Below are positions 1-4,988 of a stretch of DNA of 13,942 nucleotides, one piece after another; within the stretch, counting starts at the first letter, position 1, and every line of letters starts with the position of its first letter. Below the pieces are notes generated by a model. The model worked only from the letters and a program-made list of their open reading frames with translations, did not search any database and was not told the DNA's origin. The stretch lies in contig CAJBHN010000247.1 of assembly GCA_903952805.1 (NCBI GenBank), forward strand, positions 1 to 13,942. Reading direction: 5' to 3'. Source of the DNA: an uncultured Myxococcales bacterium. GTDB taxonomy: Bacteria; Myxococcota; UBA727; VGSZ01. The translations under genes were made by a program, and so were the position numbers.

Positions 1-2097
1 GGCATCGATCTCACGCTCGGCCATCCAGGCGTAGGCGGGCATGTTGCTGCCAGGCGACGTGTCGCGGGGGTTCATCATGTGCAGCCAGTGCCACTGATTG
101 GGCCACTTGCCGCCGACGCGGTGCAGGTCGGGACCCGTGCGCTTGCTGCCCCACTGAAACGGATGGTCGAACAGAAATTCGCCCGCCGTCGAAGGCTCGC
201 CGTAGCGCAGCTTCTCCATCAGCATCGGGCGCACCATCTGGCTGTGGCACAGGTAGCAGCCCTCCTTGACGTAGATGTCGCGGCCAAGGACCTCCAGCGG
301 CGTGTAGACCGTGGCCTGGGGACCTTCGTTGGTGCCGGCTTTGTCTTCCTTCATCACCGTCGGCACGATCTCGACAATGCCGCCCAACACGATGGCGCCC
401 ACGGCGAGAGCGGAGAACAGCAGGGGGCGACCCTCAAGGACACGGTGGATGCCGCCGCCGCCGGAGCTGGCGCCGACGAACCAGGCCGCCACGCCGGTGG
501 CGATGAGCAGCAGCAGGAAAATCGGGGTCGAGACCACGTTGCCCATGAAGAACGCGATCGACAGGCCGACGCCGGCCACCGACAGCAGAATGGGCCTGGC
601 CGTCAGCAGTTCGCTGGCCGAGATGTCCACGACCTTGGGCAGGGCCGGAGCCTGGATATGCGTCTGCACCGGAGTCTGCCCGCGCACGGTCTGGAAGAGG
701 TTCCAGGCCATCAGGCACACGCCGACGAGGTACAGGGTGCCACCTGTGAGGCGCAGGATGTAGAGCGGCTGAATCGCGACCAGGGTCTCGACGAAGCTGG
801 GGTATTGCAGCGCACCGTCGGGCGTCAGGGCGCGCCACATCAGACCCTGGGTGATGCCGCTCACCCACATTGATACAGTGTATAGTAGAATACCAAGTGT
901 TCCCGTCCAAAAATGGGCGTCGGCCAGGCGGGTCGAATACAGCTTGGTGCCGTACAGCCGGGGCACCAGCCAGTAGAGGAGGCCGGCGGCCATGAAGCCG
1001 TTCCAGCCCAGGGCTCCCGAGTGCACGTGACCGATGATCCAATCCGTGTAGTGGGCCAGCGAGCTGACGGCCTTGATGGACAGCAGCGGACCTTCAAAGG
1101 TCGACATGCCATAAAACGTGACGCCAGCGACGAAGAACTTGAGGACGGGTTCGCGACGAACCCGGTCCCAGGCGCCGCGCAGGGTCAGCAGGCCGTTCAA
1201 CATGCCGCCCCACGAAGGCGCCCACAGCATCAGCGAGAAGACCATGCCCATCGACTGCGCCCACTCGGGCAGAGCCGTGTAGAGCAGGTGGTGGGGACCA
1301 GCCCAGATGTACATGAAGATCAAGGCCCAGAAGTGAATGATGGACAAGCGATAGCTGTACACCGGTCGATCTGATGCCTTGGGCAGATAATAATACATGA
1401 TGCCCAGCACGGGCGTGGTCAAGAAGAAGGCGACGGCGTTGTGGCCATACCACCACTGCACCAGGGCATCCTGCACGCCGGCGAAGACGCCGTAGGACTT
1501 GATGCCGGCGCCAAAGACCGGGATGGCCATGTTGTTGACGAGGTAGAGAATCGCGATGGTGATGATGGTGGCGATGTAGAACCACAGCGCGACGTAGAGA
1601 TGCTTCTCGCGGCGGATGGCCATCGTCCAAAAGAAGTTGATCGCGAAGGCCACCCACACCACGACGACCATGATGTCGATGGGCCACTCGAGCTCGGCGT
1701 ACTCCTTGCCCTGGGTGATGCCGAAGGGCAGCGTCAGGGCGGCGGCGACGATAATGAGCTGCCAGCCCCACAGGTGAATGTTGGAGAGCACGTCGCTCGC
1801 CATGCGCGCTTTCAGCAGCCGCTGGGACGAGTGGTAGATGCCGGCGAAAATCATGTTGCCGACGAAGGCGAAGATGACGGCGTTGGTGTGCAGCGGACGC
1901 AGCCGACCAAAGGTCAGCTCCGGCAGGATGTTCCAGGAGGGGAAGGCGAGCTGGCCGGCGATGGTGACACCGACGAGCATGCCAACGATGCCCCACAAGA
2001 CGGTGAAGCCAAGAAAGCGACGGACGACGTCGTCGTTGTAATGGACGTCCTCCATGACAGGCGCGTGGGCCGCCGGGGTTGAGGGTGCGGTGCTCAT
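1..2097 (-). CDS. ccoNO: cbb3-type cytochrome c oxidase, fused CcoN-CcoO subunit (3' end cut by window)
   Basis: This is the catalytic subunit of the high-affinity cbb3 terminal oxidase, fused to its membrane-anchored cytochrome c subunit; it reduces O2 to water in the inner membrane. The visible part is 699 residues and still open at position 1. Residues 1-475 are CcoN. They include a low-spin haem b ligand, H70 (RPLHTNAVIF); CuB ligands H219 (WWYGHN) and H269/H270 (AGPHH); the helix-VII Tyr Y263; and the haem ligands H357/H359 (GHVHSG). The spacings match known CcoN proteins. Residues 555-699 are CcoO, with an anchor helix at 561-581, the haem c site C614-x-x-C617-H618 (EGCYLCHSQMVRP) and a likely axial Met, M686 (SNMPAY). 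The ATG at 2097 is chosen because GGAG lies 8 nt upstream. Between the two parts are two extra hydrophobic segments (502-519 and 521-541). The gene follows ccoS by 84 bp and is probably in the same operon. The remainder of CcoO, and perhaps ccoP, should lie left of the window. Confidence 0.96.
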   Translation of the reverse strand, partial: MSTAPSTPAAHAPVMEDVHYNDDVVRRFLGFTVLWGIVGMLVGVTIAGQLAFPSWNILPELTFGRLRPLHTNAVIFAFVGNMIFAGIYHSSQRLLKARMASDVLSNIHLWGWQLIIVAAALTLPFGITQGKEYAELEWPIDIMVVVVWVAFAINFFWTMAIRREKHLYVALWFYIATIITIAILYLVNNMAIPVFGAGIKSYGVFAGVQDALVQWWYGHNAVAFFLTTPVLGIMYYYLPKASDRPVYSYRLSIIHFWALIFMYIWAGPHHLLYTALPEWAQSMGMVFSLMLWAPSWGGMLNGLLTLRGAWDRVRREPVLKFFVAGVTFYGMSTFEGPLLSIKAVSSLAHYTDWIIGHVHSGALGWNGFMAAGLLYWLVPRLYGTKLYSTRLADAHFWTGTLGILLYTVSMWVSGITQGLMWRALTPDGALQYPSFVETLVAIQPLYILRLTGGTLYLVGVCLMAWNLFQTVRGQTPVQTHIQAPALPKVVDISASELLTARPILLSVAGVGLSIAFFMGNVVSTPIFLLLLIATGVAAWFVGASSGGGGIHRVLEGRPLLFSALAVGAIVLGGIVEIVPTVMKEDKAGTNEGPQATVYTPLEVLGRDIYVKEGCYLCHSQMVRPMLMEKLRYGEPSTAGEFLFDHPFQWGSKRTGPDLHRVGGKWPNQWHWLHMMNPRDTSPGSNMPAYAWMAEREIDA

Positions 2098-2138
2098 CGA
2101 AGCATCTCCGGCGTGGCGGTCAGTGGGGTGGTCAATGT

Positions 2139-2174
2139 GAACGGGAACGAGAACGGGAACGGGAACGGGAACGG
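2139..2174. repeat. Hexanucleotide tandem repeat (gaacgg)x6 in the ccoNO leader
   Basis: There are six consecutive 6-bp units, five identical and one with a single change (gaacga at 2145-2150). On the coding strand they read CCGTTC. The tract starts a few bases after the ccoS stop codon and ends about 40 bp before the ccoNO start, so it lies wholly in the untranslated gap. A pyrimidine-rich, low-structure leader is the visible consequence. Copy-number change would alter the gap length without touching a coding frame. Confidence 0.9.
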
Positions 2175-2181
2175 GATGGAT

Positions 2182-2325
2182 TCAGGGGTTGTCGTCGTCG
2201 AGCGGCAGAGCGCGGAGGCGATCGGCGTGCTCGTGATCCCCACGCGAAAACGCCGAGACGAGGCCGAGGATGGCGAGCACGACGATGCCGCCGCTGACAA
2301 ACATCGTGAGGAACAAGGCGCTCAT
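2182..2325 (-). CDS. ccoS: cbb3-type cytochrome oxidase assembly protein CcoS
   Basis: This is a 47-residue single-pass membrane protein. CcoS is needed to assemble or load metal cofactors into the CcoN subunit of cbb3 oxidase. One hydrophobic segment covers residues about 3-24 (start MSALFLTMFVSGG). It is followed by a short polar tail with the family pattern of an Arg-Leu pair and a terminal acidic run (ADRLRALPLDDDNP). Length and layout fit the family. The ATG overlaps the ccoI stop codon as ATGA (2322-2325), so the two are translationally coupled. GAGG at 2333-2336 lies 7 nt before the start. A longer frame through the same stop begins inside ccoI and is only an upstream extension in the wrong frame of that gene. 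The identity rests on the pattern plus the position between ccoI and ccoNO. Confidence 0.9.
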   Translation of the reverse strand: MSALFLTMFVSGGIVVLAILGLVSAFSRGDHEHADRLRALPLDDDNP

Positions 2326-4826
2326 GCGGGGACCTCGGTGGCCGCCGCCAGCGATGGAGAAGGGGACGACGACACGGCCGTCGACGGTGACGGCAAGCGC
2401 ACCAGGGCAAATGCCAGCAGCAACAGCGACACGCTCATGCTCGGCATCAGCAGCGCCACCATCAGCGGCGTCAGCAGACCCATCAGACCCACGGTGATGA
2501 CCGCGACGTTGTAGACGGTGGCCACGATCAACAGGCCCGTCAGGACCTGATGCAAGCGGCGGGCGACGACGATGACGTCGACGACGCTGCCAAAGGCGCC
2601 GGCGGCGGTGCTGCCGAGCAACAAGAAGTCGGCGCGGGCGGGCAGATGGGGACGGTCGGTGGCGGGGACGCCGCAGACGGCGGCGGCGGCGAACATGGCA
2701 GCGTCGTTGACGCCGTCGCCGACCACAAGCACCTGGTCTTTGCCCAGGCGATGAACCAGCGCGGCTTTGTCGTCGGGTTGGCACTCACCCAGCACGCGCT
2801 CGGCGGGAACGCCGACGAGGCCCGCCAGGGCCACGGCGCGCTCGAGGCTGTCGCCGGAGGCCACCCACACGTCGATGCCGGCCTGGTGCAGGCGGGCGAT
2901 GGCCTCTTTGGCACCAGGGCGCAGGGCCTCGGTGAACGAGATGGAGGCGCTTTCGACGACGCCGTCGACGGTCACAACGACGCGGGTCGAGCCAACGTCG
3001 CCATCATCTTTGGCCACCACCACCCGGGCGCCATCGACGGTGCCGGTCAACCCCTGCCCGGCCTGCTCAACCACGACGACCGCCGCCGCCGCCGACGACG
3101 ACGACGACGACGGCACCATCGACTGCAGGGCGCGCAGCAAGGCGCGGGATCGACCGTGGTTGCTGCGGGCGACGATGGCCAACACCGCGAGCCGGGCCCG
3201 GCAGGACAAAGCCAACAACGCCATGCGGGAGTCGACGTCGACGACGGGCTCGTCCTGGGTGAGGGTGCCGGTCTTGTCGAAGATGGCGTGGCGCACGAGG
3301 CTGGCCCGCCACCACAGGCGCGGATGGCGAACGAACACGCCGCGCTGACGCAGAAGCACCGTGGCCCTCTCGACGGCCAGCGGCGCGGCGATGCCGAAGG
3401 CGCAAGGACAGGTGACGACGAGGAGACCAGCGACGATCTCCAGGACGCGCGCGCCAGGCGCGTGGCTCCATACCAGGGCGCCCAGGCCGGCGACGGCAAA
3501 GGCGCCGACCACCCAGACCCGCGCCAGCCATGGGAAAATGCCCGAGGCCACCGGGCGGTCGACGTCGGTGTCGTGGCCGCGGTCGGCCAACAGCTGCGAC
3601 AGGCGCGTCGACGAAAACGGCGACGTCGCCCGCACCAACGCACCGCGGGGGTCGATGACGTGGGCGCCAGCGACGACGGCCTCTCCTGGCAGCAGGGTGT
3701 GGGGCTGGCTCTCGCCAGTCAGCCACGCAAACGACAGGGACCGCCCCTCGCTGCCCACGACGTCGGCAGCGTCGGCCAGCACGACAGCGTCGGTGGGCAC
3801 GAGCTCGCCGCAGGCCAGGTGCAAGGTGTCGCCGACGTTGATGTCCTTGACGGTGACAAAGCGCAGCTGGCCGTCTGGGTCGATGCGACGGACCCGCAGG
3901 CCGGCGACCTCGTCGTCGCGGCGGGTCAGCAGCTGGCGATGGCGCAGCACCAGGCGGCGCTCGACCAGGCGGCCGGCCAACATCAGCGTGACAAAGATGG
4001 CGACGGTGTCGAAGCTGACGACGACGCCCTGCTGAGCCGCCAGCAGGCTGGCCGTCCAGGCGGTGATCATGCCGACGGCGATGGGCAGGTCCATGGTGGG
4101 AGCGCCGCGACGCACCGAGGCGATGGCTCCGCGCACAAAGGGCCAGCCGCCGACGACGACAACCAGCAGCGACGACACCGCCGCCAGGCCCTGAAAGAGG
4201 CGGCCGAAGCGGTCGTCGGGGGACAGGCCCAGAAACAGCGAGAACGACGCAATCATCGCCGCCATCGCCAGCGCCGACGAGATGCCCAGCCGAAACAGCA
4301 GGTCGTCGGCCGCCGCCGTCGAGGTCTGCAGCGCCGTCGACGACGCCCCCGCCGGCCGCACCCGATGACCCACCGACGACAGCGCGCTCGACAGGGCGAC
4401 GGGGTCGAAGTCGTCACCGATCAAGATGTCGAGGGTGCCGCGGGCGGGGTTGAGCACGGCGTTGGCGACGCCGGCCGTCTTGCCCGCGACCTTTTCCACC
4501 AACCAGGCGCACGAAGCGCAGCTGACGCCGTCGACGTCGACGGTCAGACGGCAGGGCCTCCCCAGCTGCAGCGCCGCTGCACGCGCGGTGGCGACGACAT
4601 CGGCCAGGGCGGCAGCGTCGGCATCGTCGGCCTGCACCGCCGCCACCGGACCGGGCGCGCCACCCATGGCGTCAAAACGCCCGAGTCCAAGCTGGTCGAT
4701 GACGCGGCGTGTTGCCAGGCAGCCCGCGCAGCAGAACACGCGCCCGCCGTCCTTGCACACGGCGTCGCCGGGCAGCACCGCCAGATGACAGTGGGCACAT
4801 GACGTCGGCGTGGAATCAAGGGGCAC
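2322..4826 (-). CDS. ccoI: Copper-translocating P1B-type ATPase CcoI/FixI for cbb3 oxidase assembly
   Basis: This 834-residue inner-membrane pump exports Cu(I) towards cbb3 oxidase, powered by ATP. In order it has an N-terminal Cys-rich metal site (C10-x-x-C13 and FCCAGC at 31-36), an HMA-type domain with VSCASC (C103, C106), and membrane helices from about 181. The TGES actuator motif is at 370-373 and the transmembrane CPC copper site at 473-475 (VTCPCAFG). The phosphorylated Asp is D517 (DKTGTLT), the hinge is GDGVNDA at 703-709, and a C-terminal Met/Ser helix (MPSMSVS) ends the core. The N-terminal FCCAGC segment and the ccoS/ccoNO neighbours separate it from general CopA pumps. Oddities are NHG at 556-558 where P1B pumps usually have a His-Pro pair, and a Ser/Ala/Val run at 573-586. 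The start is GTG, because an in-frame stop lies shortly upstream and C10-x-x-C13 must be kept. No clear Shine-Dalgarno is visible. Confidence 0.95.
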   Translation of the reverse strand: MPLDSTPTSCAHCHLAVLPGDAVCKDGGRVFCCAGCLATRRVIDQLGLGRFDAMGGAPGPVAAVQADDADAAALADVVATARAAALQLGRPCRLTVDVDGVSCASCAWLVEKVAGKTAGVANAVLNPARGTLDILIGDDFDPVALSSALSSVGHRVRPAGASSTALQTSTAAADDLLFRLGISSALAMAAMIASFSLFLGLSPDDRFGRLFQGLAAVSSLLVVVVGGWPFVRGAIASVRRGAPTMDLPIAVGMITAWTASLLAAQQGVVVSFDTVAIFVTLMLAGRLVERRLVLRHRQLLTRRDDEVAGLRVRRIDPDGQLRFVTVKDINVGDTLHLACGELVPTDAVVLADAADVVGSEGRSLSFAWLTGESQPHTLLPGEAVVAGAHVIDPRGALVRATSPFSSTRLSQLLADRGHDTDVDRPVASGIFPWLARVWVVGAFAVAGLGALVWSHAPGARVLEIVAGLLVVTCPCAFGIAAPLAVERATVLLRQRGVFVRHPRLWWRASLVRHAIFDKTGTLTQDEPVVDVDSRMALLALSCRARLAVLAIVARSNHGRSRALLRALQSMVPSSSSSSAAAAVVVVEQAGQGLTGTVDGARVVVAKDDGDVGSTRVVVTVDGVVESASISFTEALRPGAKEAIARLHQAGIDVWVASGDSLERAVALAGLVGVPAERVLGECQPDDKAALVHRLGKDQVLVVGDGVNDAAMFAAAAVCGVPATDRPHLPARADFLLLGSTAAGAFGSVVDVIVVARRLHQVLTGLLIVATVYNVAVITVGLMGLLTPLMVALLMPSMSVSLLLLAFALVRLPSPSTAVSSSPSPSLAAATEVPA
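3069..3118. repeat. Trinucleotide repeat tract inside ccoI
   Basis: On the plus strand a run of cgac/cgcc triplets, including about five consecutive gac and four ccg units, encodes SSSSSS-AAAA-VVVV (residues about 573-586) in the nucleotide-binding domain of CcoI. Length changes of whole triplets would keep the frame. The run sits in a loop position between the NHG site and the GQGLTG motif. Confidence 0.75.
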
Positions 4827-4953
4827 GCCGGGCCATTGGCATCAGACGTGCCACGCCAACACCGCCGCGACGTCGGCACAAGACGCATCCGGGTGCGATG
4901 GCACAACGCATCGCGGCACAACCCCGCAGAGCGTGGTCGCGTCTTTTCACACT

Positions 4954-4969
4954 GCATTGGGGTCAATGC
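4954..4969. promoter_or_regulatory. 16-bp perfect dyad upstream of ccoI, possible operator
   Basis: The arms gcattg and caatgc are separated by 4 bp. The element lies in the 162-bp gap between the PLD-family gene and ccoI, about 130-145 bp before the ccoI GTG. It could be a regulator-binding site for the cbb3 cluster. It is not a match to the FNR/Anr consensus (TTGAT-N4-ATCAA), because the half-sites face the wrong way. It has no T-run, so it makes a poor terminator. A weaker 6-bp inverted repeat (gcgatg/catcgc, 4895-4914) is also in this gap. Confidence 0.3.
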
Positions 4970-4988
4970 GCGCTTGTTGCTCGGTCCT

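Noticed and set aside
1094..1996. Minus-strand frame of 300 codons (and others at 434-1112) within ccoNO
   Set aside because: These lie in the wrong frame of the CcoNO reading frame, which is open from 2097 to the edge and carries all haem and copper ligands.
2113..2514. Small plus-strand frames reading through the hexamer repeat
   Set aside because: They encode only repeat-derived ERERER or NGNGNG runs and antisense ccoI/ccoS sequence, with no sign of a real gene.
2182..2784. A 200-residue version of the ccoS frame
   Set aside because: Its first 150 residues overlap ccoI in another frame and are Arg/Pro-rich. Only the last 47 residues, starting at the ATG of the ATGA overlap, look like CcoS.
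2550..4802. A 750-codon open frame on the plus strand
   Set aside because: It is fully antisense to ccoI, which has every P-type ATPase motif. The product is low-complexity Arg/Gly/Asp/Gln-rich.
4954..4969. FNR/Anr box for microaerobic control
   Set aside because: The dyad core is TTG-N4-CAA, not TTGAT-N4-ATCAA. It is kept only as an unnamed possible operator.
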